DNA from: Lampris incognitus | Lineage: Eukaryota; Chordata; Actinopteri; Lampriformes; Lampridae | DNA: 64,000 bases | NCBI RefSeq assembly: GCF_029633865.1 | Contig: NC_079213.1 | Location: 89,329,131-89,393,130, forward strand | Direction of reading: 5' to 3' | In this document: one piece after another, positions 32,061-43,592 of the stretch | Layout of the letters: every line of letters begins with the position of its first letter | How positions within the stretch are numbered: the stretch's first letter is position 1 | Translations under genes and position numbers: made by a program | Notes under the pieces: model-generated | The model's database searches: none | What the model was told of the DNA's origin: nothing | What the model saw: only the letters and a program-made list of their open reading frames with translations

Positions 32061-33042
32061 CAGCCAACTTGCGGTTCCTTTTCAGCATGATGGCTTTGTC
32101 AGATGGATTGACAACAGTCATGGGTACCCACTTATCACCCCAGAGCGGTGTGACAAATCGACCTACGAGGACACCGCGTGGCATGGCCTTGGAGTCTGTC
32201 GGCTCCACAACAACAGTGCTTCCAGCTGACATAGGCACCTTAGCAGGAAGTCTGCCCCAGACTAAGTGCTCGTGCCTCGGTAAGAGTGTCACGGCCTGGG
32301 TGAGCTTAACAGTACCTATCTTCTCAGGAACTGCACCACCCCTCCAGCGCTCTACATTCGTGAACATGGACAAGAACTGTTCAACGTCAGGACTAGATGG
32401 ATGTTCCTGTCTGGACGCGATGTCCCAGTACTCAGTACCACTCTTGAGTACATGGGCCACATGTTTAATGACGTTTGTGCCGACTATCAGATCATCGTGC
32501 TGACCGGGCACGACCAGAGTGGGTATGACAAAGGAAACACCATAAAGCTGCATGTTGAGGTCATAAAAACCATCAGGCCTAGTCTCCAGACCACCACAGC
32601 CAATCAAGAAAATGTTCTCTTCAGGCTGCTGCTTCTCAGGTAAAACACCCCCAGAGCGGAGCTTCTCTACTGCATTTTCACTGATACTGCATGACATAGA
32701 GCCAGTATCCAACATGCCATTAAGCTGCACACTCTGGTTGACAAGAACAGGAGCATAGAACAAGTCACTGAAAGCCTGAATCCTCTGTGTCGCCTGAATG
32801 ACCATACGCGAACCCTGAGGTGCTTTGGCACACTTGTCTTCATACAAGTGAGCCAGGTCGGAGACATCAGTGAGGGATACATCTACATTACCCACACCAT
32901 CCCTCTCTAGGTGTGGGTTTAGTAGTTTAACGGACGAGACTGATGACCAGCTCTTCCACCAGGCTGAGAACGGAGCTGGTTGGGCGGCTGAGGGTGAGGA
33001 CAGTCCCTCTTCCAATGACCAGGAGACAAACAGTTTATACAT
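31987..33042 (-). pseudogene. G4 protease region
   Basis: The minus frame of about 350 codons has LNGMLDTGSMSCSISENAVE, the aspartic protease active site, followed by LIVGTNVIKH, the second hydrophobic-Gly block. A long linker leads into RT. The ends are set by frame changes. Confidence 0.88.
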
Positions 33043-34454
33043 CGTTCTCCCGGCTGCAGTGGGAAAATGTGGAGTGATCCGGAGACTTACAAACCCTGTA
33101 CAACCGCTGCGGTGCGTCTGGCACCTGCCCTGCGGCGCTAGCTGGCGGTTGAGTCTGCGTCGGTGTCCGCACAGCAGCGCTAACTGGAACCTGAGTCTGC
33201 ATTGTGACCAAACGGTCTAGCAAGCTCACCAAACTCCTCATATAGTCATCACCGCCAGAGACAGGTGCAGGAGACGGTGTAGGAGACCTTGCACAAAATG
33301 GTGTAGGAGATGACGCATGAGCCGGGACGGGCGATGGCACCACCGGCACGGTCGTGTTCCAAGTCGGGAGCCACGTCGACTACAGGGACATGAACCTGTG
33401 AATGGAACCTACACTCTACCGCGCCTGCTTCACGTTGTCCACCTGCAGCAACACGGGACTTCCTCTCCAGCATGTGCTCATCAAGCCTCTCTTGGATCTC
33501 GCTAGCAGACCATTTCCCTGCGGACTTGTACTTAAAAACATTGGCAAGAGACTGATCTGGACAGTCTTTGATAAACATCATGCTTACCTCGTGGCTTGGC
33601 TCTTCAATACTACGGCCCTGCCACTTCAAGCATTCGTCAGCCACCTCCACTGTCTTATTAAGCCTAATCCAATACTCCATAGCGTCCTCACCTGGCTTGG
33701 GCAGCGTACTGTAAAAGTCCGCCAGGGGCATGCTCGAGTATGTGAGGTCACTAAAGTGTTGCTTCAGTACATCAAAAATAATGTGGGGGTTCGCTATGTG
33801 GTCGACAGATGTGTTGCGCAGCTTTATCCTCACCACGTCCCCTGCTTTCCCCATAAGCTTAGCTAGAATCTCATGTGACTGCTCACTAACTGGAATGGCT
33901 CGCTTCCTCAAATACAAAGTCATAACGCTCTCCCACTCATGAACTGTAAACTTATCAGAGCTATCGCCCCTGAAAATAGGAGGCTCCCTAGCGTCTGTCT
34001 GCATTACTACTCTAACACTAGGCACTGTCTCCGAACGCTGTTCAGCAGACCTAGCACTGTCTGTGTGTGTGTTTCTAAGCATTTGTTTTTCCTGCAGCTT
34101 AGCAGTGATTGACTCTCCTATCTTCTCTGCTAACTGAGTAATGAGCGTGGCTAACTCACCCACTGGCTGCTCGCTGTAACCTAGCACAGCCCCTTCACTG
34201 ATACTTGGCCTGGCCTGTTCTACGTAGCGTGTGGAGGTGAACTGAGGAGTGCCAAATGTGGTCGGGTCTCTAGGTCCTGGTGCTCTGGTGTCTGGTTCCC
34301 CGCCCTCTAAGAGCTGCCCGAAACTCCTACCTACACCTAGCCGTAAACCCCCACCCACATCTAACTGGTACCCCCTCTCCATAGCACACTGGCGATCCAA
34401 AAGATCCTGATCAGCAATGTTACGCCCACCTACGTACGAACCACCCTCTGCCAT
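33043..34454 (-). pseudogene. G4 Gag
   Basis: The minus-strand ATG at 34454 opens MAEGGSYVGGRNIADQ. The central part (SDKFTVHEWESVMTLYLRKR and YSTLPKPGEDAMEYWIRLNK) reads as a Gag capsid region. A frameshift near 33300 leads to a second frame with a Cys-His end (CKSPDHSTFSHC). About 400 residues. Confidence 0.82.
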
Positions 34455-34912
34455 GTTCCTACCTCTAACACTCAGATAAAATAAAAAATAAAATAAAAAA
34501 GTGAAAAGCTCAATTCATTTAAATAATTGAATCTAGAAATCACTAAGATTGAAACAATCACACACAATCAACAAATTCATCAATAGATTAATCACATATG
34601 CACATATCTAGTAGTTTACATCAATAGATTATTCACACGAGTCCTTCAATCACATCAACATTAACTTTTTTTCCTTTTTTTTTCGTGTGTTTTTCTTCCT
34701 TCAATATATACAAATGTCCTGTTCACAAGCCCAGTCCATGGTAACCACAGCTATGACTGTCCAGTGTCCACACAGCTCAACTCCAGTCCACTGTAACATG
34801 AGTGTACAGTCTATAGAAATACCTGAGGACGTCTGGGGCTTGATGACGACAGCAGCCTCCCGCGGCGAGCAACTGATGTCGCTCTCAGGATCCGGGAGGG
34901 TCATGGCACCAA
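34455..34912 (-). other. G4 leader and primer-binding site
   Basis: AT-rich untranslated leader with no gene seen. Directly after the 5' LTR the minus strand reads TTGGTGCCATGACCCTCCC (34912-34894), a plausible tRNA primer site. I do not assign the tRNA. Confidence 0.55.
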
Positions 34913-35040
34913 TGTAACGGGGGCAGTCCTATGCTGTTCTATGCTGGTCAGCCTGCTGCACGCCCGTCACTCTCATCAGTAGCTCTGCGTTGTGTTCTAT
35001 TTTGGGTGGGGCCCCAGGTGTTGTGGGGGCCCTCAGTCTC

Positions 35041-35074
<34 letters not shown>

Positions 35075-35745
35075 GATCAAGGAAGGAGAGGGGACACACA
35101 GGACTCTATTTCGCCCACCTTGCCATTTATTTTCGTTTAATATGGCACTCGCTGCTGTCTGTCTCATAACATAGCTATAGGACAGTCACCTCTCAGCTCT
35201 ATAGCCAGCGTGAGCTGAATTCTTCTTTCCTTGCGGTTTCAAACCCTTCGACAAACGTCCAGTCCTCCAGCTGGAGCGGTGTTTCTTACGGACGTGGGCG
35301 TTGAAGCTCAACCACTGGCCGGACTTCACTTGTGTGCATTAGAAGGAGAAACCGTCCACGGGACTCCGATGTAAGAAAGGATAAACAAGTATTTTATCCC
35401 ACAGCTTGCAGTATCTTCTTACAGGGATACTCAAGGTTACGTTCTCCTCAACCAGCAAAACTGTGCTACGGTAAGAAACACGCGTGGCTCGGCTCGATCG
35501 CTGCTTGAGACTCCCTCCACAAAACAAAAACGGCCTCTCCCGCGTTCCCACTTCCGTGTACCCACAAGACCTCTCTCTTAAAGCGACAGTACAGGTACAT
35601 GACGGTCGTTATAAAACATACATTAAGGTAAATAATGACATAAAATAAAATGTAGTAAACACAAATAACAGCACACAGACAGGATTTGGTGATATTTCAT
35701 ACTCAACCAAAATAAAATAAAAACATTAATTTTAACCTGTTTACA
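34913..35745 (-). repeat. G4 5' LTR
   Basis: 833 bp. The sequence is close to the 3' LTR, but the CAT/ATC run at 35042-35073 is about 11 units and there is a short CTATGCTGTT duplication near 34930. Confidence 0.92.
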
Positions 35746-36546
35746 GGGAACTGCCACTTCTGACTCCTGCGCAGCAAAGAGAGGCGGCTGGTAGCCCAGG
35801 GACACCTCAAAAGGTGAGAGGCCGGTGGCAGAGCTGACCAGGGAGTTGATGGCATACTCGACCCAGGGGAGGAACCGGCTCCAGGAGCTGGGCTTCTTGG
35901 CGGCCACGCACCGGAGGGCAGACTCCACGCTCTGGTTCATCCTCTCTGTCTGTCCGTTAGTCTGTGGGTGATAGCCAGAGGAGAGACTAACAGAGGCACC
36001 CAACCCCTTACAAAAGGCCCGCCATACCTGGGAGACGAACTGGGGCCCTCCGTCCGAGACGACATCCAGGGGAAGGCCGTGGAGACAGAACACGTGGCTC
36101 GTCAGGAGGTCCGCCGTCTCAGAAGCCGATGGGAGTCTGGGGAGGGCCACCAGGTGCACTCCCTTAGTGAAGCGGTCCACCACTGTCAGGATCACAGTGT
36201 TACCCTGGGAGGGAGGCAGTCCGGAGATAAAATCCAACGCCACATGGGACCAGGGCCGGCTTGGAGTTGGGAGGGGCTGCAGCAGACCCGCGGGTGCCTG
36301 GTGAGAGGCCTTGCTGCGAGCACAGACGGAGCAGGCCCCTACGAAGTCCCTGACGTCGTTCCTCATGGTGGGCAACCAGAAACGCCGAGCCAGAAAGGTG
36401 AAGGTGCGGTGGACACCCGGGTGGCAAGCAAACTGACTGGCATGGCCCCACTGGAGAACCCGGGGCCGGACTGCGTCCGGGACGAATAGGCGGCGTGGAG
36501 GGACGTGGCTCGGGGCGGGATGGGAGCGCAACGCCTGCCTGACCAC
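35746..36546 (-). pseudogene. G3 integrase zinc domain and core
   Basis: The minus frame reads the zinc-binding part ([26 protein letters not shown]), then the core: [13 protein letters not shown] with the first Asp, [12 protein letters not shown] with the second and [13 protein letters not shown] with the Glu. All three catalytic residues remain. It is cut after EVAVP by G4 and continues at 26505. Confidence 0.93.
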
Positions 36547-37251
36547 GGTCTCGATGCCCCAGGTACCACCCTGGCCTCAGGAAGGATGGGAGTCGGCTCC
36601 TCTGTAGGTGGCTCCCTCCTCGGGTGTTGTCGGGACAGGGAGTCTGCCTTCGTGTTGCGGGACCCGGGGCGATAAGTCAGCGTGAAGTCAAACCGACTGA
36701 GGAAGCTGGCCCACCGTGCCTGCCGACCATTGAGGCGCTTGGTTGCCCGGATGAACGTCAAGTTCTTATGATCCGTCCAGATGGTAAACGGCTGTTCCGC
36801 CCCCTCCAGCCAATGGCGCCACTCCTCCAGAGCAGCCACCACTGCCAGCAGCTCCCGGTTCCCGACATCGTAGTTCTCCTCGGCGGGAAGGAACCGGCGA
36901 GAGAAGAAGGCGCATGGGTGGACCTTCTGGTCAGACGCTGACCGCTGGGAGAGGACAGCCCCCAACCCGGTGTCCGAAGCGTCCACCTCTGCGATGAACT
37001 GCCTCTTGGGGTCGGGGTGGAGCAGGACCGGGGCGCTGGTGAACCTCTCCTTGAGGGACTGGAACGCAGAGCGGGCAGCCGGGGACCAGATGAACGGCTG
37101 GGAGGGGGAGGTCAGCCTGGTGAGAGGTTCTGCCACGCAGCTGTAGTTCCGGATGAACCTCCGATAGAAGTTCGCAAACCCGAGGAAGCTCTGTAATTCC
37201 TTCCGTGATGTGGGATCGGGCCAGTCCACCACAGCCTGGATCTTGCGGGGG
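36363..37251 (-). pseudogene. G3 RT C-terminus and RNase H
   Basis: The minus frame resumes beyond hAT-2 with [20 protein letters not shown], then RNase H with [16 protein letters not shown] and [13 protein letters not shown], and the linker [12 protein letters not shown]. It ends near 36545 where a frameshift leads to integrase. Confidence 0.92.
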
Positions 37252-40134
37252 CAGGGGCGTAACCACGGGTGGGCCTGGCCTGTCACAGTCCCACCCATTT
37301 CAGGCCCAGGCCCACCCAATCACGCTGGCTTACAAGCACGTAGGCCGGCCCCTTTTACGTACGTAGAACTGCAAAATCTGAGCGCGCATACCATCACGCT
37401 CTGTATTTTTCACTGCTGCTAACTAGCCAATAGCCAATAGTTAGCCATAACTTATGGAATGGCGAAACAAAGTTCAATCTTCCCCTTTTTTAAAAAGCCA
37501 CGGATGGAGGAGGGGGAAAGCACACCTGCTCCAGCACCAACTGAGCCGCCCAATGAGAGTGAGATACCGCCGGAGAGAACGACAGAGGAGGCTACAGCTT
37601 CGCCGTTGCAGGCAACTTCTCCTCCCCCCTCTGACGACGGTGAGACGATTCCCTTGACCATGCCACCGCCAGATTTGTCTGCTGTGGATGAGCCACCCTC
37701 GTAGCCTAAATTAGTGTTCCCCGCAACCAACATTTCAGGAAAATGACGTTCTTTTTCCCATAAGTGGTATGAAGAATTTAAGTGGCTTGAATACAGCTCA
37801 GCAAGGAACGCTGTTTTCTGTAAAATGTGTAGGCATTTCCCCGAGCCCCATATGGAAAACACGGTTTTTCGAAGCGGGTTTGTAGATTGGAAGCACCTCC
37901 GCCAGGCATGCTCGAAACATCAGGCTAGCAACCCCCCCCCCACACACACACACTGTATTGCACTTGGTAAATTTGAGGGTTACAGAGCAAGCCTGCAAGG
38001 TCGGGGGACTGTTCTAGACCAACTAAACCCAGAGGCAATGGACCGCTCATTTGTGGAAAGAAATCGTGATCACGTAAAGGTGGTTCTGGACATTGTTATG
38101 CTCTGTGCAAAACAAGAACTGTCATTACGTGGACACAAAGAAAGCGAGGAAGCAGAAGCAGTAAACAAGGGACATTTTTTAGAATTGTTTAAATTAATTT
38201 CCAAATACGACCCAGAAATTCAAAGTCGCCTTCAACAAATGCCTAAAAATTCAACGCTCATGAGTGCAAAAATTCAGAAGGAATTGCTAGAATCTGCTGC
38301 CTCATTACTGTTGCGCAAGATAAAAGCAGAGCTGCGTGAATCACCCGCCACCTACTATGCCATATTAGCGGACGAATATAAGGATATGTCAAAGCGTGAA
38401 CTGGTCGCTGTGTGTATTAGGTACATTAATGAAGGGACAATAAAAGAAAGAGCAATTGGATTTGTAGACACTGGTGATATGAATGCAAACGCGATATCTG
38501 AGAAGATTTTAGAAGTGCTGCAACCACCGGAACTTGATCCCTCTCTGTGCGTGGGTTTAAGCTTTGACGGGGCTTCCGTAATGTCAGGGAACAGAGGGGG
38601 TGTGCATGTTATTTTAAAACGCACTTTTCCAGACGCGGTATACGTCCACTGTAATTCCCACCGTCTTAATTTAGTTCTTTGCACCGCATGGAAAGTGTCA
38701 GCACTTTTTTCGAGACACTGAACTCTCTATACAGTTTCATGACAGATGCGCACAGACACGCTAAATTCCTCGAAATACAGAAAGAGCTTCATCCTAACAG
38801 ACGATGCCTGGAGTTAGAGCGCTCAACAGACACAAGGTGGAGCTCGGAGTCAGAATCAGTGAGCAAGGTTTTGGTGTTACTTGACGTTATCTTGGAAACG
38901 CTAGCACAATTTTCCGAAACTAGTGGTCACACTAAAGTTGAAGCCGAATCACTTTTGCAACAAATTCAGACGAAGAATTTTTTGTTTTTGCTGGTTACAT
39001 TCGGGAAATTATTCGAGAGCAGCGATTTTGCAACAAAAGGTTTACAGAGTGGCTCATTGACTGTCACTGACTGCATAGATCTAATTCAAGGTCTCAAAGA
39101 CAGTTTTGCACAGTTTAGAGATAATTCACAAGGTGATTTCAACCAAGTGTTAAAACTAACAGAGGAACTGATGGAAAGAATGACGTCTCCAGCTGGGATG
39201 TCACCGGCGCTCGGGAGAGAAAGCTGCCCGCGAGATTCAATGAGTCGGTGGTTACCACTAGTTTGGGCAAAGCTACAAACGTGAGGAACAACGCTGACCT
39301 GAAGCAGCTATGGATTAACATTCTGGACAGGCAGATTACTGAGCTGGACAGTCGCTTTCAGCAAGATCAGTATGGCATCATGCGAGCAGCCGCTGCTTGT
39401 TTACCAGGATCAGTTAGGTTTGCCCAGAAAGAATCATTGCAGGATTCGTGTGATCATTACCGGATATCTATTGAGGACGCGGAATGGACCGTTTTCATTC
39501 AGGCACTGCGTCGTAAAGTGGAGAGGGGTCAGTGTTACCCATCCCTCATTGAAGTGCTGGACAGCTGCAACTCTGACGTTTTCCCAAACATTAACAGACT
39601 GTTAAGGGCAATGATCACCATTCCCCTGACTTCATGTACTGTTGAAAGACTCTTCTCCACTACAGGCCGTATCAAAACATGTCTAAGATCTTCCATGCTA
39701 CCTGCATGCCTCAACAATCTATCCCTGTTGTCCTTTGAAAGGGAATTTACTGACTCTTTGGACTATGATGAAATAATCTCGATCTTCAACGCTCGCCCTC
39801 GGCGTCTACACATTGTGCTGTAAAACGTGTACTATAGGCCTATAGCTTACATGTTGTATCATGATCTTTTAGGCCGAGTTGGGCTGTTTTCCTCAGTGAT
39901 GTTTAAATGGTTGTGTAGAGCCTGGCGAGAATGACTGGCGTGGTATTTGTTTAAGTGGGTTTTTATTAAAGTTTTAGTATGTTTCTTGGTCACATACCAA
40001 AAACCTGTGTTATGTGTTTACTGCTGTAATGTGTTCGAATTTGCGTCTTGTTTTAAGGATTATTGCTGGAAAATTTTGGCCCACCCATTTTCACTCAGGC
40101 CCACCTAAAAAAATATTCCTGGTTACGCCACTGT
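37252..40134 (+). mobile_element. hAT DNA transposon (hAT-2) inside G3
   Basis: 2883 bp with terminal inverted repeats CAGGGGCGTAACCA and TGGTTACGCCACTG, and a perfect 8-bp duplication TGCGGGGG (37244-37251 and 40135-40142). GGCCCACCC motifs recur inside both ends. It disrupts the G3 RT gene, and the RT reading is restored without it. The good TIRs and duplication indicate a rather recent insertion. Confidence 0.95.
37459..39823 (+). pseudogene. hAT-2 transposase (DUF4371/ZMYM1-like type), frameshifted
   Basis: The start ATG at 37459 opens MAKQSSIFPFFKKPRMEEGE, a Pro/Glu-rich N-terminus. After a frameshift (about 37710-37760) a TTF-type zinc-finger segment follows with NAVFCKMCRHFPEP. The main frame (37825-38721) has ILADEYKDMSKRELVAVCI, a catalytic-domain block, and VHCNSHRLNLVLC. 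Two more frames (38679-39284, 39248-39823) lead to the hAT dimerisation domain with LTSCTVERLFSTTGRIKT. Only about three frameshifts separate it from a full frame of about 780 codons. Confidence 0.9.
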
Positions 40135-41100
40135 GCGGGGGTCGGCCCGGGTCTGTCCCCTCTCAACGACGAAGCCCAGGTAGTCAACGGAAGGGGAATG
40201 GAACCGGCACTTCTCTGCCTCGACGAAGAGCCGGTTCCGGAGGAGATGTTCGAGTACCCGGCGGACATGCTGGACATGTTCCTCGAGGGTCCTGGAGAAG
40301 ATGAGGATGTCATCGAGGTACACCACCACAAACTCGTCGAGCATGTCGCGGAGAATGTCATTCATGAGAGCCTGGAATACCGCCGGGGCGTTGGTGAGGC
40401 CGAACGGCATGACCAGGTACTCGTAATGACCCCGGGGCGTCTTAAAGGCTGTCTTCCACTCGTCCCCCTTCTGGATCCGGACCAGATGATAGGCACACCG
40501 GAGGTCCAGCTTAGTGAAGACTGTAGCCTGGGTGAGGGGCTCAAGGGTGGAACTCATGAGAGGAAGGGGATACTTGTTTTTGACGGTTATCTCATTGAGT
40601 TGGCGATAGTCAATGCAGGGTCGGAGGCCCCCGTCCTTCTTCTTCACGAAAAAGAATCCAGCTGCCACCTGGGAGGACGAGGGCTGAATGAGCCCCGCTG
40701 CCAAGGACTCGGAGATGTACTCGTCCATCGCAGCTTTCTCGGGGATGGTCAGACTGTACAGATGACTGCTGGGGAAGGGTGCCCCAGAGTGGAGGTCGAT
40801 AGCACAGTCATAAGGTCGATGAGGAGGAAGAGATTGGGCCCGGGTCTTGCTGAAAACCTCACCTAACTCATGGTACTCAGGGGGAACAGAGGAGAGGTCG
40901 GAGGCGGGGTACTAGGGGCACGTCGGGGGGATGGGGCGGGAGCCGCCTGGAGACATTGGGCATGACAGGAGGAGCTCCACTCCATGATGGTACCGGAGGC
41001 CCAGGCGATGTGTGGCTCATGCTGCATGAACCAGGGGCGCCTTAGGATCACAGGGACTAACGGGGACTGGATGATGTAGAACCGAAGTCTCTCCACATGG
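40135..41100 (-). pseudogene. G3 reverse transcriptase, N-terminal and palm region
   Basis: The minus frame (40728-40135) reads [49 protein letters not shown] and the catalytic YLDDILIFS (about 40310). It ends [16 protein letters not shown] at the hAT-2 insertion. Upstream sequence to 41100 belongs to the protease-RT linker. Confidence 0.93.
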
Positions 41101-41135
41101 TTACCTGCTATGGTGAGAGAGACAGGGTGGGTGCG

Positions 41136-41456
41136 TTAGGTGACGCTGGCCAGGCAGCGCTCGTCCAGCGCGAAGGCCTCCATGGGCTTCTCCAGCGTCT
41201 CTAGCGGGATGTTAGCCTGGGCCGCAAACTCCGAGTCCAGGAAACACTCATCAGCCCCTGAGTCGAGTAGTGCACCCACCGTGAGCCGCTGGTCAGCCCA
41301 GGCCAGGGTAACGCTAACTAGATGGTTCTGTGGGGCAGGACGGCGGGAACAGGAAAGTCGGCTCACTGGGATCCCCCGGGGCCCCAGTGAGCCTAGTCTT
41401 TTGGCCGAGTGGGGCAGCCGCTGATCAGATGTCCCTTCTGGCCACAGTAGAGGCAT
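41136..41456 (-). pseudogene. G3 protease
   Basis: The minus frame contains VGALLDSGADECFLDSEFA, the aspartic protease active site in the DSGA form usual for sushi-type elements. It follows the Gag zinc knuckle with a frame change. Confidence 0.85.
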
Positions 41457-42512
41457 TGACCCGCCTTGAACCGGGCCTCCCGTTCGGCCGGACTAAGGCG
41501 CGTGTCCCCCAGCTGCATAGGTTCCTCCCCCGTCGTGGTCTGGGGCGCGGGGGGAGAAACGGCCAGAAGGGAAAGTGGGGCGAACAGGAGTAGGGATCCT
41601 GTTAGGAGTGCTGGACGACTGGGGAATGGACGAGGATCCACGCAGGGCTCGCTCGCGCCTCCTCTCCTGGAGGCGTCCGTCGATGCGGATGGCGAGCTTG
41701 ATCAGGTCCTCGAGGGAGGTGGGCTCCTCCCGGGTGGCTAGCTGGTCCTTGGCAGCCTCGCTGAGACCTCTCCGGAAGGTGACCCGAAGTGACCGGTCGT
41801 TCCAGCCGCTCTCAGCTGCGGCCAGCCTGAACTCCACCAAGTAGTCTGTGACACTGCCACTGCCCTGCTGGATACTGCTCAGCCGAGCACCAGGGTCCTG
41901 GCCACCGACTGGATGGTGGAAAACCTTCCGTAGTTCCGCCTCAAAGGCCTCGTAGGTGAGGCAGAAACTGGTCTTCATGGACCAGGAAGCAGTGGCCCAC
42001 TGAGCTGCTCGGCCTGTGAGCAGGTTGGTCCCATAAGCGACCCGGGCAGCATCAGATGTGAACATGCTGGGTTGGTGCAGGAAGACCAGCTCACACTGCA
42101 TGATGAACGTGGCACAGGTCTCAAAGTCGTCATCAAACGGTCGTGGGCTGGAGAGGCAGGGCTCCCGGGGAACTGGGTTGAGCCCCACAGGGTTAACCGG
42201 GGCAGCGGGCCCAGGGGGCGGGTTACCCATGACTCCAGGGGCAGGCTGGCCTGGCGGCTGGATGGTGAGAGCCGCCGTGATGGTTTGCAACTGCCGCAGG
42301 ATCTCTGCTTGTTGGCTCGCCAACGCCGCCTGCTGCCTCGTTAGGTTACCCGCACAGGCCTGGAGGGGCGGGACCCGAGTCTGAAGATCTCTCACCGCGG
42401 CGGAGGCCGCCTCTAGCTGCTGGGTGTGGCAGTTAGTCAGTTGGATCTGTTCGATGAGAGCCGCTCGAAGCGGGCTGGCCGGTACGCTCTCTGTGTCGGC
42501 TGGGGTCGTCAT
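41393..42512 (-). pseudogene. G3 Gag with CCHC zinc knuckle
   Basis: The minus-strand ATG at 42512 lies only about 14 bases after the LTR and opens MTTPADTESVPASPLRAALI. The capsid-like region includes FETCATFIMQCELVFLHQPS and VAYGTNLLTGRAAQWATASW, blocks seen in sushi-type Gag and in the mammalian Gag-derived RTL/PEG10 family. The zinc knuckle [14 protein letters not shown] is in the next frame. One frameshift near 41560. Confidence 0.9.
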
Positions 42513-42513
42513 G

Positions 42514-42523
42514 GTCAGTTCGT
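42514..42523 (-). promoter_or_regulatory. G3 self-priming primer-binding site
   Basis: The minus strand reads ACGAACTGAC two bases after the 5' LTR. Its complement GTCAGTTCGT occurs in the LTR itself (minus strand, 42842-42833 and 25813-25804). No tRNA-like TGG start is present. This fits the self-priming mechanism known for the Tf1/sushi group, in which the RNA's own 5' end primes minus-strand synthesis. Confidence 0.75.
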
Positions 42524-42525
42524 AC

Positions 42526-42966
42526 TGTTAGGGTTTGTGGAAGACCCCAAGCGCACGACACCAGACAGAGATGGGGTTAGCCGAAAACTGGCGTACTTTA
42601 TTCCTTACGCGTACAACTAGTCAAACATAGGAAGGCAATGAGCGACAAGGAAAAAAAACGGAAAGTCCAAGGGGGAAAAGGCTAGCGGGTAATCCAAACG
42701 GGAACACGGCAGGATACTTCCACGGGGAAACTTTGCAAGGGAAAAACATGAACCAAGGGCTGGGATGAGTTCGTAGAGAAAAGGACCGTGAGAAGAGAGT
42801 GGCCGCTACTGCGGGTGCGGGGAGGTTACAACACGAACTGACAACGGGCACGTGGGAGGCCACCAAAGTTAAGCCCAGCCCTGATGACTAAGCCCGGCCC
42901 TGACGAGCCGATTGGCTGCCGGCGCGGGGTGGGCGGGCCACGGCGCGGGGTGAGCGAGCCATAACA
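42526..42966 (-). repeat. G3 5' LTR
   Basis: 441 bp. It is nearly identical to the 3' LTR but has an extra copy of a CGGCGCGGGGTG-G-CG block near 42919-42950, a short tandem duplication of about 21 bp. Confidence 0.93.
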
Positions 42967-43592
42967 AGAAGGCTCTTTTGGACAAACTTGAGAGGTTCCC
43001 TAAGATTTGCAACAGAGACCCCCTCAAATTGAGAGAGCTTGGTGATCTGTTAAGAGAGTTGGAGTCAGCAAAACTGGAGGGTTATTTACCTGGGCTAGCC
43101 TACTTGGATACATCTCGGGGTGTTAACCCAATAGTGAAGAAATTGCCATATGGGCTTCAAGAGAAATGGATGACACAAGGCAGTCTGTACAAGCTGCAAA
43201 ACCAAGTCCAGTTTCCACCATTCTCATTCTTTACTGATTTTGTTTGCAGAGTGGCCCAGATCCGTAATGATCTGAGTTTCACACTCAGCTCGTCTGGTAT
43301 GACAGCAGTAAAAACAGACAACCCTGTGAAAAGGTACATGCACTCGAGAGGCCAAGTCTCATCCCACAAAACAGAGATCACACCAATACCTACCACCGGG
43401 TCTGTAGAGACCGTCAGCAGTAACTTGGATGTCGACAGGCAGTGCCCGATTCACAAAAAGCCCCACCCCCTCAAGCGATGCAAAGGCTTCCGAGGTAAGA
43501 CACTAGAGGAACGCAAAGCATTTCTCAAGGAGGGTGGGTTTTTTTCAGATGCTGTGCCTCAATCGATCATGTGGCTAAAGACTGCAAAATGA
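42967..43592 (+). pseudogene. BEL/Pao Gag, part 2
   Basis: The frame continues from 25496: LLDKLERFPKICNRDPLKLR, then GYLPGLAYLDTSRGVNPIVK, and a Cys/His-rich segment CPIHKKPHPLKRCKGFRGKT typical of the BEL Gag C-terminus. Open for about 204 codons. Confidence 0.9.

Larger units (their letters stand above)
26506..35745 (-). mobile_element. Gypsy element G4, interrupted by a solo LTR
   Basis: LTRs of about 802 and 833 bp (26506-27307 and 34913-35745), flanked by GGGA (26502-26505 and 35746-35749). Minus-strand order: LTR, leader, Gag, protease, RT, RNase H, IN, polypurine tract, LTR. It splits the G3 integrase; the G3 reading is restored when G4 and one GGGA are removed. Size without the solo LTR is about 8.5 kb, large for a Gypsy element. 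Confidence 0.95.
25497..42966 (-). mobile_element. Gypsy element G3, sushi-type chromovirus, interrupted by G4 and hAT-2
   Basis: LTRs are at 25497-25916 and 42526-42966, flanked by AGAAG (25492-25496 and 42967-42971). Minus-strand order: LTR, Gag with one zinc knuckle, protease, RT, RNase H, IN with a C-terminal chromodomain, LTR. After removing G4 (9240 bp) and hAT-2 (2883 bp) the element is about 5.3 kb, normal for the family. The chromodomain and the self-priming signal (see the primer site) both place it in the Tf1/sushi group. Confidence 0.95.

Noticed and set aside
37454..37704. Two overlapping hAT-2 start frames
   Set aside because: Only the frame from 37459 gives the conserved N-terminal KKP-x-FF-type start; the other is its shadow.
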